64,000 bases of DNA from GWE2-40-63 sp041664345. Lineage in GTDB: Bacteria > Bacteroidota > Bacteroidia > Bacteroidales > SZUA-534. The notes under the pieces are model-generated. The model had not been told where the DNA came from, searched no databases, and saw only the letters and a program-made list of their open reading frames with translations. Position 1 is the first letter of the stretch. Every line of letters begins with the position of its first letter. This document shows, one piece after another, positions 24,970-33,157 of this stretch. Where the stretch lies: NCBI GenBank assembly GCA_041664345.1, contig JBAYKX010000023.1, positions 12,885 through 76,884 of the forward strand. The letters are read 5' to 3'. A program made the position numbers and the translations under genes.

Positions 24970-25883
24970 CTTTACAAAATTCAATTATTAAGAAGTATTT
25001 ATTTTTATCACTAAGCGTGTTTTCGCTGTTTATATTTATTGGTTGTAGTCAGAAACGGGCCATTTCAGATAAACCTACTGTTACGGTGAGTGTGATTCCC
25101 CAGAAGTTTTTTGTGGATCAAATTGCCGGTGATTGGTTGTATGTGAATGTGATGGTTCCCCCTGGAGGTAACCCCCATACCTATGAACCAACTCCCATGC
25201 AAATGAAGTCGTTGTCCAATTCATTGGCTTATTTTAGTATTGGATATATTACTTTTGAAACCGCTTGGATGGATAAATTAGTGTCGGTAAGTCCCAAAAT
25301 GAAGGTAATAGATACTTCAGTTGGTTGTGAATTGTTAGCCGAGGATGCTTGGTGTGAGGAACATACAGAATTGGATGGAAGTACTACCCGCCATGAATCT
25401 TACAATCCACATATATGGTTATCACCAAAATTGGTTAAAATTCAGGCTCAAATCATATACGAAGCATTATCTGAATTGTACCCAGAGCATAAACAATCGA
25501 TGGAACAAAACATAAATCGGTTCTTAGCGCAATGCGATTCAGTACATTCCAGTTTAGACACTATCATGAATAGTTCCAGCGGCACTTCCTTTATTGTTTA
25601 TCACCCGGTATGGACCTATTTAGCTAAGGATTATAATCTCAAACAAATAGCTATTGAATACAATGGAAAAGAAGCCACTGCCGACAAATTGAAAAACATT
25701 ATTGATTTTGCCAATAAAAATGACATCCGGTTTATTTTTGTGCAAAAGGAATTTAGTGATGCCCAAGCAAGAACCATTGCTGAACAGATAAATGGGCGTG
25801 TGGTTTCAATGAATCCGCTTAATTACGATTGGTTCACTACCATGAAGGAATTTGGCGAAGCATTTCAGGCAATTAAGAATTAA
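24942..25883 (+). CDS. znuA: Metal ABC transporter substrate-binding lipoprotein, ZnuA/TroA family
   Basis: The periplasmic or membrane-anchored component that captures Zn2+ (or Mn2+) for uptake. After a hydrophobic segment (KYLFLSLSVFSLFIFIGC) the lipobox cysteine is followed by SQKRA. Metal-ligand candidates are His in GGNPHTYEP, His in NPHIWLSP, His in VYHPVWTYL, and an acidic residue near MNPLNYDW. A short His/acidic stretch (CEEHTELDGSTTRHES) sits where ZnuA proteins carry their His-rich loop, favouring zinc. The start is uncertain: the TTG codons at 24,942/24,948 lie within a promoter-like sequence. No ATG precedes the lipoprotein signal, and a rare ATT at about 24,985 (IIKKYLFL) would give an ordinary signal peptide. 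It is followed after 26 bp by znuC and then znuB. Confidence 0.9.
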   Translation: MSLRLFATFALQNSIIKKYLFLSLSVFSLFIFIGCSQKRAISDKPTVTVSVIPQKFFVDQIAGDWLYVNVMVPPGGNPHTYEPTPMQMKSLSNSLAYFSIGYITFETAWMDKLVSVSPKMKVIDTSVGCELLAEDAWCEEHTELDGSTTRHESYNPHIWLSPKLVKIQAQIIYEALSELYPEHKQSMEQNINRFLAQCDSVHSSLDTIMNSSSGTSFIVYHPVWTYLAKDYNLKQIAIEYNGKEATADKLKNIIDFANKNDIRFIFVQKEFSDAQARTIAEQINGRVVSMNPLNYDWFTTMKEFGEAFQAIKN

Positions 25884-25909
25884 TAATTTGCAATTAGCAA
25901 TTTTCGGAT

Positions 25910-26668
25910 ATGGTTACTTACAAAATAGATAAACCTTTGATTAAGATTGAAAACCTTTCCGTTGGTTACCAAACCACGAAAGTATTGGATGCAGTAAATC
26001 TGGAAATTGTGGTGACTGATTTTATTGGGATTATAGGTCCCAACGGAGGAGGTAAAACCACTTTGATAAAAACCATTTTAGGTTTGATACCTTATTGGGA
26101 AGGAAAAATCAGTTATCAAATAAGCCAATCGAAAATTGGTTACCTGCCGCAAATCAATGTCATCGACAAGGATTTTCCGATTACCGTTTTTGATGTGGTT
26201 CTTTCGGGATTAGCCGGTAAAAAAGGACTTTGGCAGAGTTTTTCGAAAGACGACCGGTTGTTTGCCGATGAACTGTTGCAACAGGCTGGCATTATCCATA
26301 TATAAAGCAAGGCCATTGGACAGCTTTCTGGCGGACAAATGCAGCGTGCATTGCTTTGCCGGGCCCTGATGAACCATCCCGAATTGTTGATTTTGGATGA
26401 ACCCAGTACATTTGTAGATAACCAGTTTGAACACGAATTATTTGAATGGTTGGGTGAACTCAACAAAACCATTTCTATTTTAATGGTATCGCACGACTTA
26501 GGAACCATTTCAAGTCATGTAAAAACCATCGCCTGTGTTAACCGACAACTTCATTATCACCGTTCTAATAAAATATCAGCCGAGCAGTTAGCTTATTACA
26601 ATTGCCCCATTCAGATAATCAGCCACGGTCAAATACCGCATCAGGTATTAGCCACTCACAAACAGTAG
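25910..26668 (+). pseudogene. znuC: Metal ABC transporter ATP-binding protein, ZnuC family, interrupted by an in-frame TAA
   Basis: The ATPase that drives the ZnuABC importer. The frame runs from 25,910 to 26,668 (252 sense codons) but a TAA at 26,303-26,305 splits it. The first part (131 residues) has Walker A IGPNGGGKTTL (about 42-52) and the Q-loop segment YLPQ. After the stop, in the same frame, come the ABC signature IGQLSGGQMQRALLCRAL, Walker B LLILDEPST, and the H-loop VSHDLG. The codon for the stop lies just before the signature motif, where relatives have a variable linker (for example PIGQLSGG), so a single substitution explains it. Either a recent nonsense mutation or a base-call error; if real, import activity should be lost. 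Flanked without rearrangement by znuA (26 bp) and znuB (3 bp). Confidence 0.85.
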
Positions 26669-26671
26669 CTT

Positions 26672-27517
26672 ATGAACTCATTTTTAGAATTATTCCATTA
26701 TACTTTTATCAATCACGCCTTATTGGCTGCTGTTTTATCGAGCATTATATGTGGAATTTTGGGAACTTATATTGTGAGCAAACGCATGGTATTTATCTCC
26801 GGTGGAATCACCCATGCTTCGTTTGGTGGTATTGGAATGGCATTTTACTTTGGTTTGTCTCCTTTTATAGGAGCCACAGCGTTTGCCTTGCTTTCGGCAC
26901 TGGGCATTGAATGGATATCGAAAAAAGGCAACATTCGCAACGATTCCAGCATCGGTATTCTTTGGTCGTTGGGTATGGCTATCGGGATTATTTTTGTTTA
27001 CATCACACCCGGTTTTACACCCAATTTAATGAGTTACCTGTTTGGAAGTATATTAACTGTTGGAGGCTCTGAATTATGGATAATGACAGTGCTTGCCGGG
27101 GTAATCATCTTGTTTTTCACCCTATTCTACCGACCTATACTTTTCTTTGCATTCGACGAAAGCTTTGCCCGTTCGCAAAAGGCTCCGGTGGCTTTCCTGA
27201 ATTACACCCTTATATTGCTCATTGCCTTTGGAATTGTGATAAATATAAAAGTGGCCGGAATCATTTTGGTAATGAGCATGCTTACCCTGCCCCAAAACAC
27301 AGCCAACCTGTTTTCAAACAATTTTAAACACATACTAATTTACTCCATATTGATTAGTTTAGCCGGAACATTGGCTGGACTGGCAGGCTCGTTCTGGTTA
27401 GGAATTCCATCGGGAGCAGCCATCATTTTTACGCTTTCGCTCATATTTTTTATTGCCAAAATTGCCAAGCTTATTTTTGATAGAAGGAAAAGAGAGAAAA
27501 CAGAGATTAGAAGTTAG
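26672..27517 (+). CDS. znuB: Metal ABC transporter permease, ZnuB/ABC-3 family
   Basis: The inner-membrane channel of the zinc/manganese importer (281 residues). About eight hydrophobic helices run from residue 14 to 270, with the ABC-3 signature segment SGGITHASFGGIG (about 43-55) and the later LLTLPQNTANLFS loop that contacts the ATPase. It starts 3 bp after znuC. The C-terminal tail KREKTEIRS is unusual: its codons are the first units of a 7-nt periodic repeat array that continues for another 120 bp past the stop, so the gene has been trimmed or extended by the repeat. Everything up to the last helix is family-typical. Confidence 0.93.
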   Translation: MNSFLELFHYTFINHALLAAVLSSIICGILGTYIVSKRMVFISGGITHASFGGIGMAFYFGLSPFIGATAFALLSALGIEWISKKGNIRNDSSIGILWSLGMAIGIIFVYITPGFTPNLMSYLFGSILTVGGSELWIMTVLAGVIILFFTLFYRPILFFAFDESFARSQKAPVAFLNYTLILLIAFGIVINIKVAGIILVMSMLTLPQNTANLFSNNFKHILIYSILISLAGTLAGLAGSFWLGIPSGAAIIFTLSLIFFIAKIAKLIFDRRKREKTEIRS

Positions 27518-27636
27518 AAGACCGAAGTTGGAAGTCAGAAGAATGAAGACGGAAGTTAGAAGTCAGAAGTTGGAAGACCGAAGCTAGAGTTTAGAAACAA
27601 GAAAACAGAGACAAGAAAACAGAGACAAGAAACCAG
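27490..27636. repeat. Degenerate 7-nt tandem array, 21 units in register
   Basis: Reading from 27,490 in steps of seven: AAGAGAG, AAAACAG, AGATTAG, AAGTTAG, AAGACCG, AAGTTGG, AAGTCAG, AAGAATG, AAGACGG, AAGTTAG, AAGTCAG, and so on to AAACCAG at 27,630-27,636. There are 21 units with no insertion or deletion. The first and last positions are nearly fixed (A...G) while the middle three vary. The array starts inside the last codons of znuB. Confidence 0.88.
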
Positions 27637-27660
27637 TACCAAAAGTTGGAAAATGTGGCA

Positions 27661-27774
27661 GCCCTAAAAGGGCGAAAGAACATAGCCAAGGGCAACGCCC
27701 TTGGTAAAGTAGCACAAGTAATAAGCGGTGCATCCAACTAAGTTGCAATGGAATGGAAACATAACATGCACCGC
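27661..27774. repeat. Palindrome-rich element between two heptad arrays
   Basis: A 114-bp block of three perfect hairpins: GCCCT-AAA-AGGGC (27,661-27,673), CCAAGGGC-AAC-GCCCTTGG (27,686-27,704), and GCGGTGCAT/ATGCACCGC (27,725-27,733 with 27,766-27,774) enclosing CAACT-AA-GTTG. The layout resembles REP-type palindromic elements of Bacteroidota that are moved by IS200-like (RAYT) transposases; none is encoded here. It lies exactly between two 7-nt arrays. The whole 27,518-28,042 interval (525 bp) holds no gene. Confidence 0.7.
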
Positions 27775-27790
27775 AATATAGATAGAGCAA

Positions 27791-27923
27791 TTGGAAGTTG
27801 GAAGTTAAAGATTAGAAATTAGGAATTAGATGTTAGAAACTAGAAGCCAGATAATAGAATCTAGAAACCAGTAACTAGCATCCAGCAACCAATAACCAGT
27901 AACCAGTAACCAGCAACCTAAGA
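27791..27923. repeat. Degenerate 7-nt tandem array, 19 units in register
   Basis: Nineteen 7-nt units without register slip: TTGGAAG, TTGGAAG, TTAAAGA, TTAGAAA, TTAGGAA, TTAGATG, TTAGAAA, CTAGAAG, CCAGATA, ATAGAAT, CTAGAAA, CCAGTAA, CTAGCAT, CCAGCAA, CCAATAA, CCAGTAA, CCAGTAA, CCAGCAA, CCTAAGA. The word drifts from TTAGAAG to CCAGTAA along the array. Both words recur, inverted, at 60,161-60,308. Confidence 0.88.
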
Positions 27924-28042
27924 AGTAAACGTTAATAATAAAATAAAGACCGCTAATTTATATTCTGAACAACTTGACCGTTTAATAGTTTATAGTGCAA
28001 AACTGCTGCAACAAAAAAAATGTAGCTTAAAAATAAAAACCA

Positions 28043-29434
28043 ATGAATTTTGATGTATTAGTTATAGGAAGTGGTCCCGGCGGTTATGTGGCTGCCATCA
28101 GGGCTTCGCAATTAGGATTAAAAACTGCGGTTGTTGAGAAAGCTGAATTGGGCGGAATTTGCCTAAACTGGGGATGTATTCCCACCAAAAGCTTGCTAAA
28201 AAGCGCTCAGGTATATGAATACATGCAACATGCCGAAGAATATGGCATTACGCTTGAGGGTACCGCAAAGGCTAATTTTGCCAAAATGATAGAGCGGAGC
28301 CGTGGTGTGGCCGATGGCATGAGCAAAGGCATTCAGTTTCTTCTTAAAAAGAATAAAGTTGAGGTTATTAATGGGTTTGGAAAACTAAAAGCCAAAAACA
28401 CCATTGAAGTTACCGATGCCGATGGCAAAAAAAGTGAAGTAACGGCCAAACATATTATTTTAGCAACCGGTGCGCGTTCCAAGGAATTACCAAACTTGCC
28501 CCAGGACGGGAAAAAGATTATTGGTTACCGCAGAGCCATGACCTTGGAAAAACAACCTGAAAGTATGTTGGTGGTTGGTTCAGGAGCTATTGGAAGCGAG
28601 TTTGCCTATTTTTATTCCACCATTGGAACCCAGGTTACGTTGGTTGAATTTTTACCGAATATTGTTCCCAATGAAGACGAAGAGGTTTCCAAACAACTGG
28701 AACGCTCCTTCAAAAAAGCAAAAATAAATATTATGACAAGTTCATCGGTTGAAAAAGTGGATACTTCCGGCAAAAAATGCAAGGTTACCATAAAAACCAA
28801 AAAAGGAGAGGAAGTGGTGGAGGCCGATATTGTACTTTCCGCCATTGGCATTACCCCAAACATTGAAGGCATTGGTTTAGAGGAGTTGGGTATTGTTATG
28901 GAAAAAGGAAAAGTTAAGGTGGACGATTTTTACCGAACCAATGTGGAAAGTGTTTACGCCATTGGCGATTTAGTTCATGGTCCTTCGTTGGCTCACGTAG
29001 CATCGGCAGAGGGAATAACCTGTGTGGAGAAAATTGCTGGTTTGAATGCCCATCCCGTTGATTACACCAACATTCCCGGTTGTACCTACACCTCACCTGA
29101 AATTGCTTCGGTAGGAATGACAGAAAAAGCAGCCAAGGAAGCCGGTTATCAGATTAAAGTGGGTAAGTTCCCATTCACCGCATCAGGAAAGGCAAGCGCA
29201 GCTGGAGCCAAAGATGGTTTTGTAAAACTCATTTTTGACGAAAAATATGGTGAATTGCTGGGTGCCCACCTAATTGGAGCCAATGTAACCGAAATGATTG
29301 CCGAACTGGTGGTAGCAAAAAAACTGGAAACTACCGGACATGAATTAATTAAAGCCATCCATCCGCACCCAACCATGAGTGAGGCTATTATGGAAGCAGC
29401 TGCGGCCGCATATGGCGAAGTGATTCACATCTAA
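28043..29434 (+). CDS. lpdA: Dihydrolipoyl dehydrogenase (E3)
   Basis: The FAD flavoprotein that reoxidises dihydrolipoamide for the 2-oxo-acid dehydrogenase complexes or glycine cleavage. The FAD-binding GSGPGGYVAAIRA (about 9-21), redox-active disulfide Cys40/Cys45 in GGICLNWGCIPTKS, NAD-binding GSGAIGSEFAYF, a second FAD segment YAIGDLVHG, and the dimer-interface His442-Glu447 pair in HPHPTMSEA are all intact. Its 463 residues are the family length. The gene is monocistronic here: the E1/E2 genes are not adjacent, it is preceded by a repeat-filled interval and followed by a terminator. Confidence 0.97.
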   Translation: MNFDVLVIGSGPGGYVAAIRASQLGLKTAVVEKAELGGICLNWGCIPTKSLLKSAQVYEYMQHAEEYGITLEGTAKANFAKMIERSRGVADGMSKGIQFLLKKNKVEVINGFGKLKAKNTIEVTDADGKKSEVTAKHIILATGARSKELPNLPQDGKKIIGYRRAMTLEKQPESMLVVGSGAIGSEFAYFYSTIGTQVTLVEFLPNIVPNEDEEVSKQLERSFKKAKINIMTSSSVEKVDTSGKKCKVTIKTKKGEEVVEADIVLSAIGITPNIEGIGLEELGIVMEKGKVKVDDFYRTNVESVYAIGDLVHGPSLAHVASAEGITCVEKIAGLNAHPVDYTNIPGCTYTSPEIASVGMTEKAAKEAGYQIKVGKFPFTASGKASAAGAKDGFVKLIFDEKYGELLGAHLIGANVTEMIAELVVAKKLETTGHELIKAIHPHPTMSEAIMEAAAAAYGEVIHI

Positions 29435-29470
29435 TCAAGGGATAGCCGTTTTGCAACGGTTTAAAATATA

Positions 29471-29508
29471 AAACCCCGGTGGAATTGATTCTGTCGGGGT
29501 TTGTTTTT
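29471..29508 (+). terminator. Intrinsic terminator after lpdA
   Basis: AAACCCCG pairs with CGGGGTTT across a 16-nt loop (29,471-29,502), followed by GTTTTTAC. It lies 37 bp past the lpdA stop. Confidence 0.8.
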
Positions 29509-29624
29509 ACCGTTAATCTAAATATTAAGCAAATGGGCAATTGTATTTGGCTATAACTAGATTGATAATTATACTTAAAGCCAAAACAAATAAATATGTT
29601 TAATTAAATTAATTTTTTCTAAGG

Positions 29625-31280
29625 TCAAAACTTCGCCACTAAAGGCATCCTACGCCCAAAACCAAAGGCTTTTGATGAAATGCGTAACGTAGGTGGTGCC
29701 TGAAATCGCTTATACTCGTTCATATTTACCAATCGAAGCACTTTATTAACTACCGTAGCGTCAAAACCCATAGCAATTATTTCCGAGGCACTCAGTTTTT
29801 GTTCAATGTATTGGAAAAGGATGGCATCGAGCAAATCATATTCAGGCAACGAATCGGAATCTTTTTGGTCGGGGCGAAGCTCCGCTGATGGTGGTTTGAT
29901 GATGGTATTTTCAGGGATAATTTCCTTATTGTGGTTGATGTAACGGGCTAATTTGAACACATCGGTTTTGTAAACATCGCCCAGCACACTCAAACCGCCG
30001 TTCATATCGCCGTACAAAGTTCCGTAACCCACAGCGGCCTCGCTTTTGTCGCTGGTGTTGAGCAAAATATGCCCCATTTTATTCGATAGCGCCATGAGCA
30101 ATGTTCCACGCACCCGGGCTTGGATGTTCTCTTCGGTAACATCGGCTGGCATGCCTTCAAAAATTGGCGACATTCCTTCATTAATGGAATCCACCATAGG
30201 CTGAATGGGAACCAGTTGGTAATCAACACCCAAATTTTGGGCTAAATCCACGGCGTCTTTAATGGAATGGTCCGACGAATATTTGGAAGGCATCAGCAAC
30301 ACCTTTAAGTTTTCAGCTCCCAAAGCCTCGGCAGCTAACACCAAAGTGACTGCTGAATCAATTCCACCGCTCAAACCAAGGGTAGCTTTTTTGAAATTCA
30401 TTTTCCCAAAGTAATCACGGATGCCAATTATAAGTGCCTCATGTATTTGTGCGATATAGTCAACGGATTCTTTTTGCAATGGAGTGTATTTCCCCTGCAT
30501 GAGTTGTTGGGTATCAATTATCTTCAGGTTTTCGGTAAAAACGCCGCATTTTTCTACTACTTGACCATTTGCATCCAAAGCCATGGAATCGCCGTCAAAA
30601 ATGAGTTCAGTATTACCACCAGTTTGGTTCACATAAATAACCGGTAGCTTGTATTTGAGGGCGTTTTCCTGCAAAACCTGAACCCTTACTTTTCCCTGGT
30701 TGTACGAAAAAGGGGAGGCAGCAATATTAATGATATAATTTGGATTGAGTTTTGCCAATTCCGCCATGGGCGATTTTTTGTACAAAGCCCCTTTGGCAGT
30801 AATGTAGGCCGATGGCTGTTTGTCCCAAAGGTCTTCGCAAATGGTTAGGGCAAATAATTCACCCTTCCATTCCACTAATTGAAATAATTCGTTGGGTTCA
30901 AAGTATCGGTATTCATCGAAAATGTCGTAGGTAGGGAGCAGGGTTTTGTGGCGGGTTTCCAAAACCTGCCCATTAGCGAGTAAACAAGCCGAATTGTGGA
31001 GTTTTTTTCCTTTTGCTTCCGGATTTATGGTTGGAACGCCCACAATAGCGGCAATATCCACGCACTGTGATGCAATTGCTTTCACGGTTTCTTCGCAACG
31101 GACAATAAAATCATGCTGTTCCAATAAATCGTGAGGTGGATAACCACTAACGGAAAGTTCGGAGAAGACCACCAAATCGACGCCTTGTTGTTTGGATTGG
31201 GAAATTACTGCAACCATTTTTGCTGCATTCGAATCAAAATTTCCCACATGAAAATTCAGTTGGGTTAGGGCAACTTTCAT
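29625..31280 (-). CDS. nadE: Glutamine-dependent NAD+ synthetase
   Basis: Converts nicotinate adenine dinucleotide to NAD+ with glutamine as nitrogen donor. The N-terminal nitrilase-type glutaminase (1 to about 265) has the catalytic triad Glu41 (VFSELSVSGYPP), Lys in RHKTLLPTY (about 114) and Cys in LTICEDLWD (about 148). The C-terminal synthetase has the ATP-pyrophosphatase loop LGLSGGIDSAVTL (about 301-313) and the LLNTSDKSE motif. At 551 residues it belongs to the shorter two-domain class rather than the approximately 680-residue actinobacterial type. The gene is 16 bp upstream of no partner; the next minus-strand gene upstream (31,297) ends 16 bp before its start, so they may be cotranscribed. 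Confidence 0.96.
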   Translation of the reverse strand: MKVALTQLNFHVGNFDSNAAKMVAVISQSKQQGVDLVVFSELSVSGYPPHDLLEQHDFIVRCEETVKAIASQCVDIAAIVGVPTINPEAKGKKLHNSACLLANGQVLETRHKTLLPTYDIFDEYRYFEPNELFQLVEWKGELFALTICEDLWDKQPSAYITAKGALYKKSPMAELAKLNPNYIINIAASPFSYNQGKVRVQVLQENALKYKLPVIYVNQTGGNTELIFDGDSMALDANGQVVEKCGVFTENLKIIDTQQLMQGKYTPLQKESVDYIAQIHEALIIGIRDYFGKMNFKKATLGLSGGIDSAVTLVLAAEALGAENLKVLLMPSKYSSDHSIKDAVDLAQNLGVDYQLVPIQPMVDSINEGMSPIFEGMPADVTEENIQARVRGTLLMALSNKMGHILLNTSDKSEAAVGYGTLYGDMNGGLSVLGDVYKTDVFKLARYINHNKEIIPENTIIKPPSAELRPDQKDSDSLPEYDLLDAILFQYIEQKLSASEIIAMGFDATVVNKVLRLVNMNEYKRFQAPPTLRISSKAFGFGRRMPLVAKF

Positions 31281-31296
31281 TATTTTTTAAGTATTT

Positions 31297-31989
31297 CTAA
31301 AACAGCACCCCAATTTTTAAGGCTACACTGCGCACCGATACATTATCGCTAACTGCCTTTCCTTCATTGGAAGTGGCATCGATAAAACCGTTGTTATAAA
31401 TCAGGCCAACGGTAAGTGCCGTGTTTTTCGAAAAATAATAGTTGAACCCGGCACCAATATTATAACCCAGGTTATAAAAACTTACTTCGTCTTTACAGCC
31501 TACGCCACCCATTGAGGTGCTTAATAAAGGATTGATGGATTCAATATCGGCGGATGCCCCAATACGGAATTGGTTGGTAATGCCAAATTGCGCATAATAA
31601 ACAAAATAGCCTATTTGGTTCGATTCCATGCGGAACGACAAAGGAATTTCGATGTACTGGAGCTTATATTTTATCTGGGTTTCCGGAAATAGTGAATCGG
31701 TAGAAGTATTGGTAGTAAAAGCATTGGTATCGCTGTAAAGCAATTTTCCACCCGTATTGTTGATATACAACCCCGAGGACAAACTATAACGTTCCGCAAA
31801 AAAGAAATCGGATTGCAATCCAAAGCTAAAACCCAGGGTGGCACCATCGGATTTAACTGATTCTACATCGGATTTCATCCATGAAGTTTGGGGGTTAAAG
31901 TTTAATCCCATACGGACACCTTGGGAGTAAATGGTAACAGGAATAATTACCAGTAACAATGCAACAGAAACGGTTTTTAACATGTTCAT
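31297..31989 (-). CDS. PorT-like outer-membrane beta-barrel protein
   Basis: A 230-residue exported protein. A signal peptide (about 1-22, ending IYSQG) precedes repeated amphipathic strands such as FSFGLQSDFFFAERYSLSSG and YNIGAGFNYYFSKNTALTVG, ending in VALKIGVLF. This is the 'outer membrane protein beta-barrel' (OMP_b-brl_2, porin/PorT-like) pattern of about eight strands common in Bacteroidota. The original PorT/SprT is part of T9SS, but most members have unknown jobs and the name is a family label only. It starts 84 bp from the divergent gldB and ends 16 bp before nadE. Confidence 0.8.
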   Translation of the reverse strand: MNMLKTVSVALLLVIIPVTIYSQGVRMGLNFNPQTSWMKSDVESVKSDGATLGFSFGLQSDFFFAERYSLSSGLYINNTGGKLLYSDTNAFTTNTSTDSLFPETQIKYKLQYIEIPLSFRMESNQIGYFVYYAQFGITNQFRIGASADIESINPLLSTSMGGVGCKDEVSFYNLGYNIGAGFNYYFSKNTALTVGLIYNNGFIDATSNEGKAVSDNVSVRSVALKIGVLF

Positions 31990-32055
31990 TTTTTTTAAAT
32001 TGTAATTTGGACTTTAAAAACTGTCGTAAAGATAAATAATTTCGACAAGCCTGTT

Positions 32056-32063
32056 TATATTTG
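32056..32063 (+). promoter_or_regulatory. Bacteroidota -7 promoter element before gldB
   Basis: TATATTTG matches TAnnTTTG exactly and lies 28 bp upstream of the gldB ATG at 32,091. A clear TTG at -33 is not visible (TTTCG at 32,041), so strength is uncertain. Confidence 0.45.
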
Positions 32064-32090
32064 TGAATAACATTGGAAAACTTACATACC

Positions 32091-33094
32091 ATGAAATCAT
32101 ACGGAATTATTAGCCTTGTACTTTTGCCTCTTTTATGGCAAAGTTGTTCCCGCAGTCAATGGGATATTGATATATCGAATATTGAAATTTCGCAACAGTA
32201 TCAGAGGTTCGATGTGGATCTGTTTTCGGCCAACCCCGATAGTTTATGGCAAATGGTGCCTAAATGGGAGCAGAAATACGGCAATTTTTTTGAGGCATAC
32301 AACCAACAAATCATCAAAATTGGAGGCAGCAATCAAATGGATTATGCCAAAAAATTGAAATACTTTCTTACCGATCCATACATTGCCGATGCTTATACCG
32401 ATGTTCAGCTAAAATTTAGTGAATTGCCCTTTAAAGATGAGCTTATTGACGCATTTAAGCGCTACTATTATCATTTTCCGGATAAAAAAATCCCCAATAT
32501 TTACACACACGTTTCAGGTTTTAATCAATCCATAGTGGTTGATTCGGCTTATATTAGCATCAATTTGGATAAATATTTAGGACCCGATTCGAAGTTTGAT
32601 AGCATGTTGCGCACTCCGCAGTACCTGAGTGAGAACATGCACCCACAAAAGATACCCGCCGATGTGATGATGGCCTTGGCATTGACTGAATTCCCCTTTT
32701 CCGGTGAAAAGGACGATCTGCTCAGTCAATGCTTTATTATGGAAAAATACATGTATTTGTTGATGCCATGCTCCCCGAAACAACCGATACTTTGAAATGG
32801 GGATACACACAGGAAAAAATCAGGTGGTGCCAAAAGAACGAAAAGTTTATGTGGCTGTATTTGATTGAATACAAACTGCTATTCAATTCGAGTTATAAAG
32901 AGAAAAAACGGTATATTGATGATGGCCCATTTACCTCCACTTTTTCGAATGAATCGCCTGCCCGAACCGGTCAGTGGTTGGGTTACCAAATAGTGAATGC
33001 TTACCTCAAGGAACATCCGGAGGTTAAACTGCCGCAATTAATGGAGGATCAAAACTATCAGGAAATCTTGAATAAGTCGAAGTATAAGCCGTAA
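32091..33094 (+). pseudogene. gldB: Gliding-motility-associated lipoprotein GldB, frameshifted
   Basis: A GldB-family lipoprotein of about 334 residues if repaired. The ATG at 32,091 gives signal and lipobox GIISLVLLPLLWQSC; upstream TTG at 32,073 is less likely. The first frame reads to FSGEKDDLLSQ and then turns to an unrelated tail ending at 32,795. A second frame from about 32,729 continues with MLYYGKIHVFVDAMLPET, then IDDGPFTSTFSNESPARTGQW and QIVNAYLKEHPEVKLPQLM, which is the expected GldB C-terminal half. One base missing at 32,727-32,729 (for example CAT-ATG reduced to CAATG) accounts for it. GldB is needed for gliding in Flavobacterium but is also conserved in non-gliding Bacteroidota. 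Either a real mutation or a base error. Confidence 0.82.
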
Positions 33095-33157
33095 GGAGTT
33101 TATTCAACAGCACCTAATAAAACCATTATATTTACTTGCTTGACAAAGTTGTTACTC

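Noticed and set aside
27490..27923. CRISPR array
   Set aside because: Units are 7 nt and drift continuously; there are no conserved repeats of 24-40 nt with unique spacers and no cas genes.
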